Shown one piece after another: positions 23,359 to 35,130 of a DNA stretch of 64,000 nt. Made by a program: the position numbers and the translations under genes. Every line of letters starts with the position of its first letter. Positions within the stretch are counted from its first letter, which is position 1. The stretch comes from Anaeramoeba flamelloides (lineage: Eukaryota; Metamonada; Anaeramoebidae): contig JANTQA010000029.1 in the NCBI GenBank assembly GCA_027625915.1, forward strand, positions 9,176,001 to 9,240,000, given 5' to 3'. Under the pieces are notes generated by a model, which worked only from the letters and a program-made list of their open reading frames with translations, was not told the DNA's origin and searched no databases.

Positions 23359-23554
23359 ATAAAAAAAAAAAAAAACAATTAAATTAACCTTAAAAAGTTT
23401 CATTCAGTTAAAACCTTATTTTATTTTTCATTGAAATGATTTCAAAAAATATATAATATAAGAAAAAGTCAGGAAATTGCTTGATAATTAATTTTCTAAT
23501 AAAATATTAGATTTTTAATTGTCGTAATAATTTTTTTTTTTGAACTCACGATCA

Positions 23555-24090
23555 TGAAAAAATTTTGTCAAAAAAAAATTAAATATTTGCTAATTTTACA
23601 CTTTTTAATAACTTCAATTAGAATAAACACTATTGGTTAATAAAGGATCTTGGATCAAAAAATATTTTTCAAGATATTTTACAATTTAAATTGGAAAATC
23701 CAATTTTCCAGGTTCTATTAATATTTTTTTTCCGAATTAAATAGTAAAAAATTTAAAAAATTTTTTTCTTCTCTAGATTAGATCTCATTTTATTTTATTT
23801 TAATAGTATTCTAAATATGGTGAATATCCTAGAAATAGGGAATCAATTATTTTGATTATTAAATAATTATTTGTTCTTTTAAATTGGAAAAAATATTTTT
23901 TCTTTGATTTTCCTTTAGTTTTTTTTTAATTTTTGTAATAAACAGATAATTTATATAAATTTTTGGTTTATTTCAAAAAGTAAAAAAAACCTAGGACACT
24001 TTCCGTTAGGTTTTTGTTAATTTTTATAATAAACAGAAAATTTTATAAATTTTCGGTTTATTCCAAAAAGTAAAAAAAACCACTGTTAGC
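23555..24090. repeat. Dispersed repeat family F copy 1
   Basis: It matches 44780-45290 in reverse complement over about 500 bp: blocks AAATATTTGCTAATTTTAC, TTGGATTTTCCAATTTAAATT-like and GGGAATCAATTATTTTGA. Its right part holds two tandem near-palindromic units of ~75 bp, built on TTATATAAATTTTCGGTTTA-like arms flanked by AAAAAAAACCTA. Confidence 0.7.
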
Positions 24091-24300
24091 TTTTCCAGAA
24101 TTTAAGAAATAAAAAAAAATTTTGAAGTTTTTTCTTTTTATTTCTTAAATTAAAAAAAAGCTAGGCACTTGACGGCACTTTACGGACACTCTCAATATTT
24201 ATCATCAGTTTTTTTTTTCTATGTTTGAGTTTTTTTTACTAGAAAAGTACAATATTTTCAAAACGATTAATTATTATATATTATAATAAATCTCCTAAAG

Positions 24301-24476
24301 CTGAGTTTAAAGAAAATTCATTGTCAAATCCATTGAAATTTTTTTTACCCCAAAATATACCTTTTTTCTTGACTGAGACTTTTAAGAATCGTAGTACTAT
24401 TAAAAACAATAAATACAACATCCTCAATATTTTTATGAACTGGAAGGTTGATTATATGGTGAATAAACTCGATTAA
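24301..24476 (+). CDS. Orphan terminal exon, unrecognised (partial)
   Basis: After a tctcctaaag acceptor, 57 codons with mixed composition run to TAA: EFKENSLSNPLKFFLPQNIP, then FFLTETFKNRSTIKNNKY, then a short helical end NWKVDYMVNKLD. No ATG precedes it. It sits between the family F repeat and a family B element. Upstream exons may be separated by the repeat. Function unknown. Confidence 0.3.
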
Positions 24477-24988
24477 CAAGCTGAAATGATAATTGAAGTT
24501 GTCGTTTTTTCTAACTTTTTTTTTTTCAATTTTATTTTTTCATCCTAGTGCTTTGAAAGGTTTTTTTTTTTTTTTTTTCAAATTCTATTTGGTTTTTTCA
24601 TTTGAAGAATGATATTTTTTGCTTTTTAAACAATAAACTAAAATAAAAATTCACTTGTATACCCACCAACATTAGGCTTTTAAAATCTAGATATTATAAG
24701 AAATTGTATTGATTAATGGTTTTAAATTGAATTCACCATTTTCGTGAAATTTAATAAATATATATACATATATATGGAAGTAAAGGTTTTTATTATCTTA
24801 TTATGCCTCAATTGATTTATTTCAAACATTTTTCAAATTCTTCTTTTTATAAGTTTACAGATTTATAATTATATCGAAATTCCAATTTGAGTAATTTTAA
24901 GTTAGAAAAAAAAATCCCTCAAAATTTTTTTGTTTTCATTCATTAATATTACCAAAATAAAATAATAATAACAAAATAAAACAATCAG

Positions 24989-25413
24989 ACTGGAAAAAAA
25001 GTGAAACGGTGAAAAAAGTTCTACAAGGTTTTTAATTGGGAACATTAATAGAACCTGAAAACTTGAAAAATAAGATCAATTAAAAATAGAATAAAGGAAT
25101 GAAATAAAGATAAAATAAAGTATTCAGGGCTACAAAAGTTTCTTTAGATATTATCTTTTGGTAAGTTGGCTTTTCTTTGGTTGATCAATTATTAAAAATT
25201 TGTTCAAAAAATTTTCAATTTTTGAGATCTCTTATAACTCATATGATTTTGATAATAAAGGAAGATTTAAATTGTATTTGTTGGTTCGATTGAAAATAAT
25301 ATAATGGATTATTATTTGAAGTTAATTTGGTTTCTTCTTTTAATTTATTTTTGTTTTCGTTTTCAGTAATGTTCCCAATTAAAAACAATGTTTCACTTTT
25401 TTTCTATAACAGT
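24989..25413. mobile_element. MITE family B copy 1 (~425 bp)
   Basis: The left end GGAAAAAAAGTGAAAC and the inverted right end GTTTCACTTTTTTTC are followed inward by AATTGGGAACATTAATAG and its inverse (GTTCCCAATTAAAAACA). No coding sequence inside. Confidence 0.75.
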
Positions 25414-26113
25414 AAACCCAATTCCTAAAATTTGGAAATACCCAAAATCAGAAATAGGGAAAAAAACACTCTATTTATTATATTTTTCCAAACCAATATT
25501 CAACAACATTTAAGTTACCCATTATTAAAGTTTTTCTAATTAATCATTTTCAGCCAAAAAATAAAAATAAATAAAATTAAAAAAAATAAAAATTCAGTCT
25601 ATCCAAAATAATGAAACCAGTGGAAAAAAAAATATATTGATAAATTTATTCAAATTTCAAAAAAAAAATATTGATCAATCAAATGATTATACACTATCAA
25701 CTAATTTTATGCGATTTTTCAATTTAACAAACTCAAACTTAACTTTCTATCAAACCATGGGAAAAAATTTCCAATCAAATGAAACAAATTAAGTAACTTG
25801 AAAAAAGGAAATGAAAATAAAATAGAAGACAAAAAATAAAATAGTTTGTAAAATCAAAATTATATTTAAATTGAATGTAAAATATGGTATTCTTATTCTT
25901 TCTACTAATTAAAATGTGTTCAAATTTTTGGAATTTAGTTTTGTTTTAAAAAAAATAAAAAAAAAATAAATAAAAAATTGTTAAATATAACATAAATATA
26001 ATTTAAAGTTACTCTTTCTGTTAATATTCTAATTTATTTTCTTTTTGACAAAATTTCTTTGTTTATTCTTTTTTATTTTTTCTAAATAACTTTAATAGAA
26101 TAACATTTCAAAA
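25414..26113. other. Intergenic, nothing firm
   Basis: AT-rich flank upstream of the next ORF, with a pyrimidine-rich run just before it. Confidence 0.4.
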
Positions 26114-26497
26114 ATGCATTCATGGCATTTAGACCCAGATCAGGAATTAACCCCTTTAATTCAAAAGAAAATGTGGGAATTTGGCTTTGTTACTCACGAA
26201 ACTCTTAAAAAGGGTTTATCTTCAATTTTTTATAAAAAGGGTGAATTTTCTTATTCATACAAATTGCTTTTCACAAATAAAAATTATAAAAAAATCAAAA
26301 CATCAAAAAATCTCACATATACTAATAATGGAAATTATCATGAAATTTTTAATGAAATTGGTGATAAAATGGTATTCCCAAATGATACTAAATGTTTTGA
26401 ATTGTTTTTGATTTATACCGGTATCCTCCCGTTTGAGATAATAGAAAAATATAATAATTTAATTATTAAATTGTTGTTCAAATATTTGAATATTTAG
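26114..26497 (+). CDS. Hypothetical protein, 127 residues
   Basis: A single-exon frame from ATG (MHSWHLDPDQELTPLIQKKM) to TAG. The composition is mixed and protein-like: an N-terminal Trp/Asp/Glu-rich segment, a central Lys/Tyr/Asn-rich basic part, and a C-terminal FELFLIYTGILPFEIIEKY helix region. There is no signal peptide, membrane segment or motif I recognise. A frame this long is rarely open by chance at this AT content, so I accept it as a gene or the main exon of one. Earlier exons cannot be excluded. Confidence 0.5.
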   Translation: MHSWHLDPDQELTPLIQKKMWEFGFVTHETLKKGLSSIFYKKGEFSYSYKLLFTNKNYKKIKTSKNLTYTNNGNYHEIFNEIGDKMVFPNDTKCFELFLIYTGILPFEIIEKYNNLIIKLLFKYLNI

Positions 26498-27019
26498 GAA
26501 TATATTAGTACTTTCCATATATATTGGAAATTTTGCAGATATTTCTATTTGGTCGCAAAAGACTCATTTTTTTCATGGATGAATATTTTTTTGTGAATAT
26601 ATATTATTCTTTGTTTTTTTTTTATTTTGTGTTTTTGTGAATAAATAAGTTTTCCATGGAAAGATACTTTTTTTCAGGTAAATAAAACAATTTAGATAAT
26701 AGGATTTATTGAAAAATACCAAATCAATTTTTAGAACATTTTGTTTTAGAATTTGAATAAAAAAAATAAGTTCTTGAAAAATAAAAAAAAAAAAAAAAAA
26801 AAAAAATTTCAAAGTATTTATTTTATCTATATTTTGGAACTGTAATAAAAAAAATGAAAATAGAAAGACCAAAAACTACTTTTTTAACAAAATAATCAAA
26901 ATTAAAAATTCGAAGAAAAACCAAATGTTAACTATAAACCAGAAAAAGATTTTAAAATCTAGAATTTTTAGAGTTTGTTGAAAAGTTTTTTCACATCCAC
27001 TAGTTTAATACTTAAGAAG
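26498..27019. other. Intergenic, A- and T-rich
   Basis: Contains a poly-A run near 26780-26810. The minus-strand frame at 26573-26872 is Phe/Leu/Lys junk from homopolymers. Confidence 0.45.
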
Positions 27020-27337
27020 TCAATGAAATTTCCCCTTAGATCCAAAGAGATTGATAAGAAAACAATCAAATTCAAGTTTTTGTAATATTTCAATAAAATG
27101 AAAAAGGAAGGAAAGAAGAAGAATAAAAAGAATATTACATGTTTTTGAGAACAGAACATTGTATAGTGGGAGAACTTGTAATGATCTAATGGTTAACACA
27201 TTTGGCTTATAATTCGAAATATAATGTTCCATTTTCTTTAAGGTACTAATCTCTATTAAATTGTTGAGGTTAAATTTAATAGAGATTGAGAAATTTTTTG
27301 TCAATAACTTAGATTCAAAAACCCTGTTTATTTTCAT
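27020..27337 (-). CDS. Hypothetical protein, 105 residues
   Basis: A minus-strand frame from ATG (MKINRVFESKLLTKNFSISI) to TGA. The first ~65 residues look protein-like. The rest is Leu/Phe-rich and starts at a donor-like GTAATA, so the 3' part may be intron. No family recognised. The alternative is a decayed gene. Confidence 0.3.
   Translation of the reverse strand: MKINRVFESKLLTKNFSISIKFNLNNLIEISTLKKMEHYISNYKPNVLTIRSLQVLPLYNVLFSKTCNILFILLLSFLFHFIEILQKLEFDCFLINLFGSKGKFH
27248..27287. repeat. Perfect 15-bp inverted repeat (hairpin)
   Basis: AATCTCTATTAAATT and its reverse complement are separated by 10 bases. It lies inside the preceding ORF. Confidence 0.8.
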
Positions 27338-28179
27338 ATTAAACGTATTTCTAGATAAGGGATCCTAATTAAGAAATTGGTCAAAAAAAAATTATAAAGA
27401 TTAGTCCCTTCACGACATTATTTTTATTTGTTTTTCATTTTCTTAAAAAGTCACTATAAGTATAATTTTAATTAAAAATTGGGTTTATGTTGCATAGAAC
27501 ATCGAATTCTTTAGAGAAATTATTTGACTGATTTTGAATCTTATTTGATTATTATCAAATCTGAAATTGTATAATATTTGGGCAAAATGCCTTTTAGTTT
27601 GTAGATTTATATTATTCTTTATTAGAAATGACCAAATTCGAGCTCTCACTCACTTTGATCAAAATTTTCTGGTTTTCAAATTCTAAATTTATAGGTGTTT
27701 TTAAGTATTTATTTTATCATTATTCAAAGGAATGGGCTGAAGTCCTTGAATTATTTCTCAATTCTGTTGAATATTAGGAAACCTGGAATTTTTTATTTAG
27801 TTTTTCCAGAATTAAAAGAATAGAAAACATCAAGGATTTTATTCTATTCTTGTAAATTTTCAAATTAAAAAAAGCGTACTGGGAAATCGGTAGACTTTTA
27901 GTACTTCCATGTTTGTAAAAAAAGTCATAATATTAGCTGTATAAAAACTTTATTTAATCATTTATAATTAAGTAGATTCTCAATTTTCTTAATTATTATT
28001 TAATTTTTTCTAAGAATTTTTTTTTTTTGAATTTATTTTTATATATGAATTTTAACATAACAAGATAAATAAAAAAACAAAACAAAAAAACAATTAAACT
28101 AAATGGAAAATCAGTAGACATAGAAAATTGATGAATTCATAACTCTTATAATAGGTTTGAAAAACATGTTTTTTTTTCT
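27338..28179. other. Intergenic; one diverged copy of the GATTTTAYTC motif
   Basis: A related inverted pair of the iterated 45-bp motif lies around 27760-27880; nothing else firm. Confidence 0.4.
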
Positions 28180-28945
28180 ACCTTAAGGGATTAGTGTCTA
28201 CCAAGGAGAAGCCTAGGGCCAAAATATGTTGTTATTGGACGTAACCACATTAGTGCTACATTGTTCAAATGTATCTAATAAATCCGATTAGTAAAGTAGT
28301 AATATTTGTTGATCTCATCAATTAAAAATGATCTTCGTATTAGTAAAAAACCCAGTAATTTCAGAATAAAATCTACATTTCGCCATAAATTTAAAGATTG
28401 AATTATCAATATTCAGACTACAGAGTCATAAAATATCTTTCTTAAATTTGTAGTGAAATGTAGATTAATTACTAAAAACTTCGTTTTTTTTATAAAAATT
28501 AAATAATTAATGAATAGATTTTTTTGACAAATTATTTCTCAAATCATGGAAATATATTGATGCTACAAGTAACTTTATCAAAAGCAAACAAAACTAATCC
28601 GTCTTTATACTTTCATGTTGATTATTATTGAGTAAATCTTTGAAATTCAAAAATTATAAAAATAGTTACTTTTGGAAGTTCTAAATCTAAATTATCAAAT
28701 ACCAGGATTCTTTATTTTGGGTTTCTATTTTTAGATTTGGAAAAGGAATTGATAAAAATTTTTCAAAATGAAAATTCTTTAATAGTGATCATTAGTAAAA
28801 AATGTAATAATTTATTGTGCAATAAGATTTATAATAGATTTTTTAGAGCTATTCGAGACATCGTGCACTAATATCATTTACACCCAATTACAACATACTT
28901 TGATTATTGAGAAATCTATTGTGACGCTAATCCCTTAAAAGAAAT
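28180..28945. mobile_element. MITE-like element, family J (~760 bp)
   Basis: The left terminus CTTAAGGGATTAGTGTC is matched inverted at the right end (TTTTAAGGGATTAGCGTC on the minus strand). The similarity extends inward about 85 bp through a TATGTTGT.ATTGG block and an ATTAGTGC block. A second, inner inverted repeat occurs at about 28366-28395 versus 28440-28468. No coding sequence. Confidence 0.6.
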
Positions 28946-29115
28946 TCTTTTGGGGGTAAATGTGAATTTTTGGTGATCTTTTGAATTTTTTTTACAATTG
29001 AGTTACTATTCAAAAATTTAGATTTTATTATTTCAATGTTGTCAATTTGATCTGAAATTTTCAACGAATCTAAAATAATCAATAAATTTGAAGATTTTTT
29101 TGTTGAAATTTTCAT
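28927..29115 (-). CDS. Small hypothetical ORF, 62 residues
   Basis: ATG to TAG on the minus strand, beginning MKISTKKSSNLLIILDSLKI, Lys/Ile/Ser-rich and likely helical. The 3' end overlaps the terminus of the family J element, so the C-terminus may be element-derived. No recognised family. Confidence 0.2.
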   Translation of the reverse strand: MKISTKKSSNLLIILDSLKISDQIDNIEIIKSKFLNSNSIVKKIQKITKNSHLPPKEFLLRD

Positions 29116-29139
29116 GGTGAAAGGCTACCAAATAAAATA

Positions 29140-29676
29140 TAAACAATTTTTTCAGTCAAAGGGGTCCTGGTTGTCAGGAGTAAATTACATTTGATTAAAT
29201 GTTTTGAATGGGGATTAGAAGAAGAAAAATTATTTTGGGAAATTTCAAAATTGAAATCATTTTATCACATTTTTTGTCTTTTTGCTTTTTATTTTTTTTT
29301 GATAACTAATTCATTTGCAAATTTTTGTTTTATTTCAAGACTGGTAATCTTTTGGTAGAAACGTGTTTTTTTAATGTTATTGAAAAGGTGAAAATGATTG
29401 TAGAGAAATCATTTTTATTTCTATTGGGATTTTATTAGGATCTTCAATGGAAGATTAAAATGAACATTGTTGTTTTTCTCGAGGGGAATCTAAGAATTTG
29501 AGTTTTGATATTTTGAAGAAAAAATTTTAATTTTTTCTTTTTATTCCATAAAGAATATCAAATATCCTTTGAAGTGTATTATTCTAATTATTTCTTATTT
29601 GCTCTTAAAAGTTAAAATCAAAAAAATAATTAATATTTATAAAAAATGTTGGAAATGTATGACTGAAATACGGTTT
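29140..29676 (+). mobile_element. MITE family A copy 4 (shortened, ~537 bp)
   Basis: The left terminus CAGTCAAAGGGGTCC is intact. The right terminus is degraded (ATGACTGAAAT). The interior is aligned with copy 1 but lacks roughly 165 bp. Confidence 0.75.
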
Positions 29677-30056
29677 AAGTTGTTAGATTATAAGTACTTT
29701 CTAACAGTATGGGTTTTTTTTTTTTTTGTACAATGGGTTTAATTTAATTTTGATGAATAATCCATGGATTTGATTATTATCATTTTCTTTTATATAAGAT
29801 AAAAGAAAAAAATAAAAAATGAAAAAGAATTTCACTTAAGTAAAAAAAATAATATTATCATTGTTTATGAAGTTAGGAAATAGGAAAAAAACATTTTGAT
29901 TCAAAATTTTTTTGATAAAAACTTGCAATATTGAAAAAAATATCAAAGAAAAACAATCAAAAAATTAATTAAAACAATATTATTTGTTAAAATATTTTAA
30001 TAAGTATTAGAGTATATCAGAAAGATTTGTAAATTGTCTGTATTTTCTTCCATGGA

Positions 30057-30296
30057 GCTATTTTGATTGGTTATGATTTTATAATTAAATTACATTTTGG
30101 AATTTGTAAATATTTTGTTTTGAAAAAAATTGATTTTCGAAACTTTAATGAAACATTATTTAATAATCTATTGCAACTTTCCAAAAGAGAAATGATGTTA
30201 ATTTCATTTATATTTCAAAAACTGAAAGATGAATTATATACAAATTACTCTTCAATTAGGTTTTTAATTAACTATTTGGAATTATCATTTGGATAA
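30057..30296 (+). CDS. Terminal exon of an unrecognised protein (partial)
   Basis: An acceptor-like ttcttccatggag is followed by about 79 codons to TAA, ending RFLINYLELSFG. The middle (KKIDFRNFNETLFNNLLQLS, KREMMLISFIFQKLKDELYT) is clearly protein-like. There is no early ATG. The final codons and stop overlap the left end of the family B element at 30290, so that insertion may have supplied the stop and the frame may be a disrupted gene. Confidence 0.35.
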   Translation, partial: AILIGYDFIIKLHFGICKYFVLKKIDFRNFNETLFNNLLQLSKREMMLISFIFQKLKDELYTNYSSIRFLINYLELSFG

Positions 30297-30728
30297 AAAA
30301 AGTGAAACCCGGTTTTTATTTGGAAACCTTTATAGAACCTGAAAATGAAAAAAAAAAAATCAATAAAATGAAGAAACAAATTAACTTTAAAGAATAATCC
30401 ATTATAATTATTTTAAATAGAAATAACAAATAAAATTTAAAACTTGTTAATTATAAAAATCTCAAGAGGGATATTGGAGATCTCAAAAATTGTCAATTTT
30501 TTCAAACAAAATTATGAATGATTGATCAATCAAAAAAAAAAAAAAACATACAAAAAGAAAGTATTAAAAAAAATAAGTATTGTGTTGAATCCTCAATTTT
30601 TTCTTTAATTATTTATTTTTTCTTTTCTGAATTGACCTTGCTTTTTAGTTTTCAAGTTCTATGAATATTCTAAATTTAAAAACTTTTTTTTATTTTTTTT
30701 TTGTGTTACACTTTTTTTTCCCAAATGG
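30290..30728. mobile_element. MITE family B copy 2 (~440 bp)
   Basis: The left end GGATAAAAAAAGTGAAAC and inverted right end ACACTTTTTTTTCCC have the same internal order as copy 1, with ATAGAACCTGAAAATG near the left. Confidence 0.7.
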
Positions 30729-31810
30729 TTCATTTTTGGTTTTAATTTCTTTTTTGTTCTTTATTTGTTCGTTAAAATCTTAAGGATTAAAGAGAAAAAA
30801 AAATTACTATTTTATATGAATTTCAAATAATTTATTTTATAAAAAGAATCATGATAAAATATTTTTTAAAAATAAAAAAAATTCACAAAAAAATGATAAT
30901 TTTAAAAAAAGGTTATTTCTAACTATAATTTCCTGATTTATAGGGTTTTTCTTTAAAAGATAATCTAAAAAAAAAAAAAAAAGATCATGAATTTCTCTCC
31001 GAACAAATCTGTACTAATAATTAAAATTTTTTAATGAATTTTTTATTTTTTGATAACATTTTCGAATTATTATATAAAGAAAAAAGTACAAATTATTGTG
31101 AAAAGGCTGAATGTATATTTTCAAAAACTTGTTTTTTAAACATTTAAAAGGTATTATTTGGACAAAAATTTGATAATTTTTCAATATCTAAAAATAAAAT
31201 ATTCTAAAATAGAAGGAATTATTTTAATAATCTTGGGGCATTATATGGATCGGTTTTCTTTTGTGTGTTTGTTTTTTTCAATAGTTTTTTATCAAAAATA
31301 ATTGATATCTAGAAAAAATTTTGATTATATTTGATAGACACAAAGTTTAATCGCTAATTTAAAAAACATTAAAAAATAATTAATTCTAAAAAATATCTTT
31401 TTTTCAGTTTCCGGTTGATTTAAATAATTGGATATAATGTGATTGTAATAAAAAAAAAAAAAAGAGTAAAAAATTTTCCAATTAAATGAATTAATTATAT
31501 TTATTAATTAGATATTTACTTTTTGTGTGTGTAAAGTAGTATTGAAAAAATACACTTGTTTATCACAAACATAAACAAATTTTCAAAAAAAAAAAAAAAA
31601 GAGTCATTCAATCATAATGTATTTATCAAAAAAATTTTTACTCAAAAATAAGAGAAATTTTTCTTTCATTTTTAAATATTTTCATGAAAAAAATTAGAGA
31701 TGTGTTGATTCTCAAATATTTGAAAAGACTTTGTCAGCAAATTATAGTACTATTATCAGCAAAGTTCAAGTTTTTTCATGAAGATATTGAAAAATTACAG
31801 GTAAAAGCGT
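30729..31810. other. Intergenic, nothing firm
   Basis: A plus-strand frame at 31684-31800 with ATG and a CAG|GTAAAA donor was noticed but conflicts with the minus gene below. Confidence 0.35.
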
Positions 31811-32328
31811 TTAAACAACTTTCAAAATTTTCTTTCCCTGTGTATATACTTTTATGAGAAACAACAAGAATTATTATTTTTAAATCAGATGATACGTTCA
31901 GGGAACTTGTTCAAATTTTAAAATTTTATGATATTTTTTGATAATTTTTTTTTGATAAAATATTATAACAAACAAAATTAAATTTTTACCTTGAAAAGAT
32001 TTGAAAATAAAAAAGTCCTTATGCAAAGGTCACTCAACCTTCTTTTAAAAAAATATGTCAATACGTAGGGTGGTGGTGCAACTAGATTGGAAATAAAGTG
32101 GGGTCGACTTTCTATAATAGACCAAAAAATCCTTTTTAGTTTTTCCGGACTTTTTATAAAAATTTGGAGAATTGATCCATAAAATAATAAATTGTTCGCA
32201 TCCAAATTCTCAAAAAAACCTAAATTTTGGAATAGTTTAAATTTACTCAAATAAATTGTCTTTTTAATTACTATTTGTTGAAATAGAAATGGAAACACAT
32301 TTTCATTCAAATTTCTAAAAAAACGCAT
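31811..32328 (-). CDS. Hypothetical protein, two exons, ~121 residues
   Basis: ATG at 32328 (MRFFRNLNENVFPFLFQQIV) opens 113 codons, ending FLFSNLFK at AAG|GTAAAA. An acceptor (gtatatacacag) at 31838 joins in phase to GKKILKVV and TAA. The intron is 152 nt, close to the introns of the confident genes. The protein is hydrophobic-helical with a central SPEKLKRIFWSIIESRPHFI and SNLVAPPPYVLTYFFKRR. I do not recognise it. Confidence 0.4.
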
Positions 32329-32699
32329 TTATAAATCAAGTAAAATTTCAAATTTCTAAATTTGTCAACAAGCTTAAATTTCAAAATTTTTCATATTCTT
32401 AAACAAGGCTTAGACTATAAATTTTCTCTTTAGAAATGTAGACTTTATAAATTTATTTTAATTTTGGGGTGGGGTTTTTTTGGGAAAGCTGAATGAAAAT
32501 TTTGAGCTTTTTATTTTGTAATTTACAGTATATAAACTGATAACTGTATCATGATTCAGTTATTGGGGAATATAAAATTCAGATAGGGTTTAATTTATGC
32601 AGAAAAAATTTTTTAAAAAAATAATTCTTGATTGGTCTGTTATCAAAATCATGAATATCTGATGAAAAATTAAATCCGTCTCTCAAAATAAAAATAGTA

Positions 32700-33130
32700 T
32701 TTTTTTGTTGTATATAAAAGACCAGTACCTTAATCAACAAAAGAAACCTGATAATAAACCCTATACAAATATGGTTTGAATATCAAAAAATTTTTAAAAA
32801 TTAAAAAGAAATTCCAAAAATGAAGGATCAAATTGCAAAATTTATCTCAAAAAAGAGAGTTAAATTTTTAATAAAATTTTAATCAAAAAAAACAAAAAAT
32901 TTCAAAATAAAACTGAGAAACTCTGGAGAAATTATCAAAAAATTACATTCCAAATTTAAAATTTACTTCTAATATCAAGGAATTGAGTTTCAAATTTGAT
33001 TTGAAATTAGGTATACTATTGGTTATTGACTTGGATGTTCAATTGGAACAAGAAAAAAAAAAAGCACAATTATATTTTGGAACAGGGATTATCGGCCTTG
33101 CAAACACATTATTGAGATCACTCTATAGAC
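32700..33130. repeat. Duplicated segment H, copy 1
   Basis: Direct diverged copy of ~34200-34800. The best-conserved part (32975-33100) contains AATTAGGTATACTATTGGTT and GGAACAGGGATTATCGGCC. It stays open on the plus strand in both copies. Confidence 0.7.
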
Positions 33131-33810
33131 CTTTTTTTTTAGACGTTTGTCACTTTTCATAAGAAAAAGGAATTTTTTCAGAGCTAATCGACACACCCAA
33201 AATGTAAATAAATAATTAACGAATTGTTAAATTCATAAATTATCGTTTTTTGTTATTAGCAGAACCCTTTCCGTTCTATGTCGATTCTGAATCTTGTGTC
33301 TTCTCGTAAAAAGAATCATTCAGCCTATTTTAAAACAAATTGTTGTATTTAAAGTAAGTAAAAAACTTTTCAAAAAAGCACCGAAAAACTACAGAACAAA
33401 AAGTAAATTTGTTAATTTTACAAAAGGGAAATTTCATTGTTTATTTTTACAGCTTAGGTGATATTCAAGATAAATTAAAACAAATTTATCTAAAATAAAA
33501 TTGTGTTAAAGTCGAACCAGTAAATTTTCACAAAAAGTTCGATTAAAGATGAAAAAAATTCATTTTAAATGGAATCAGTTAATGTAGTATTTTATATAAA
33601 TACCTTTTTGGATTTTCCTAAATTGCATTTGGAGCAAGTTTTTTCTTAATTGAAAAAGTCTTGATAAATTTGCAGATGTGTCTCTTCCTATTTTTATTTC
33701 TTAAACTTTTTGGTTTGTAAAACCCCATCCAAAATACAACAATTTATATTGAGATCTTTTATTTTGTTTTTTTCGATTTGACCATTTAAAAATCAAAAAA
33801 AATTTGACAG
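33131..33810. other. Intergenic, nothing firm
   Basis: No supported feature. Confidence 0.4.
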
Positions 33811-33999
33811 TTAAAAAAAAGACTTTTGAAAAAGAGATAATTTTGTTCTTATCAAACACAACACTTTTAGATTATAAAGTGTGTTGTTAGTAACTATGTT
33901 TGTCAGAATATGGACAATTTGCCATTGGTCACTTTCTTGTGAAAAAGGATGTTTTGCAAATTCAAGTTCATTATTCGCTTTCAAATTAAAATTGGGCAT
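33811..33999 (-). CDS. Small hypothetical protein, 62 residues
   Basis: ATG to TAA on the minus strand, MPNFNLKANNELEFAKHPFS then QESDQWQIVHILTNIVTNNT. The polar, balanced composition is unlike AT noise. It could be a 62-residue protein or one exon. No family recognised. It lies between the two copies of segment H. Confidence 0.35.
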   Translation of the reverse strand: MPNFNLKANNELEFAKHPFSQESDQWQIVHILTNIVTNNTLYNLKVLCLIRTKLSLFQKSFF

Positions 34000-34199
34000 A
34001 TTTTTATTTAGGGTTGTTAGTTCAACCCAACATATACTAATATAAAAGAGCTAAACAAATAAATCTAAGTTTCTGTTCCTTGAAAACTCTCTTTTACGAA
34101 GAAAAATAAGGTGAAGGAAACTGAAAAATATTTCCTATTTGGATTGAAAATAAAAATACTGAAGACAAAATAATGTGTTCTGAAAAGTTTAATATGTCT

Positions 34200-34867
34200 T
34201 GCCAAAAAAAAAAGGTATGTTTTCATTATAGAAGACCTATTCCTTAACCAACCAAAGAAACTTGACAATAAACCATAAGTAAATCTGGTATCAGTTTCAA
34301 AAAATTCTATGACTCAAGAAAGAAATTCTGAAAATAAAAGATCAAATTGAAAAATTTAATCTCAAAAAATGGGTTTAGGATTTGGTGGTGAAATAAGTCT
34401 TCTAATTTGGTAAAGAGAGAATTTTGAAGTGTACCAATTTGTAACTTCTGATGCAAATAGTGTGTATAAAATACATTGTCATTAGCAGTATTAGTTACTC
34501 CAAAAATAGAGTAATTTTTGATAAAATTTTAATCAAAAAAACACAATTTTCATAATAATTGAGAAAATGATGAAAAAGTATTTACAAATTGCATTCCTAA
34601 TTTAAAATTTACTTCAAAAATGCAATAATTGAGCTTCAAAATTGATTTGAAATTAGGTGTACTATTGGTTATTGACTTGGATGTTCAATTGGAACAAGAA
34701 GAAAAAAAAGCACAATTATATTTTGGAACAGGGATTATCGGCCTTTCGAACACATCCTTTAGATCACTGTATAGATTTTCTTTTTTAGAAACTTTTTTAT
34801 ATTTGGAATAACAATTCTTTAAATTAAAATCTGTTGCTCTATTTCCTTTTGATCCAAATTCATTCAT
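34200..34867. repeat. Duplicated segment H, copy 2
   Basis: Homologous to 32700-33130, same orientation, about 1.6 kb away. On the plus strand the shared frame reads KLGVLLVIDLDVQLEQ then LYFGTGIIGL. On the minus strand an ATG frame reads SDLKDVFERPIIPVPKYN. Which strand, if either, was coding is unresolved. Confidence 0.65.
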
Positions 34868-35130
34868 TTTTTTTTATCTAAATTGACAAAACACAAAAAC
34901 AATCAAAAAAAAATAAAACTAAAAAATAATCGCTTTTTAAACGAATTTTATTCACCCTAAAGTTAACTAATTTCAGAAATATTTTGACCAAAAGAATAAT
35001 AATTCGAAAAATACATTTAATAAAACAAGCGAATTTTATTCATTCGAAAAAATATGGTGATGGTCAAGAAAGTAAAAGAAAAAAATCTTTAAAACAACTT
35101 TTGTTTTTATTTTTGTTTTCTTATTACCTG

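Noticed and set aside
26573-26872. 99-codon minus-strand frame
   Set aside because: Phe/Lys homopolymer translation around a long poly-A tract; no protein-like segment.
27170-27250. tRNA-like stretch (GATCTAATGGTTAACAC followed by a CTTATAA anticodon-like loop)
   Set aside because: No GGTTCGANNCC T-arm and no pairing acceptor stem; a D-arm resemblance alone is not enough.
31684-31800. Plus-strand exon with ATG (MKKIRDVLILKYLKRLCQQI) and a CAG|GTAAAA donor
   Set aside because: The next plausible acceptor is out of phase for the protein-like frame, and the 3' part of the minus-strand intron and terminal exon overlaps or adjoins it; kept only as a note.
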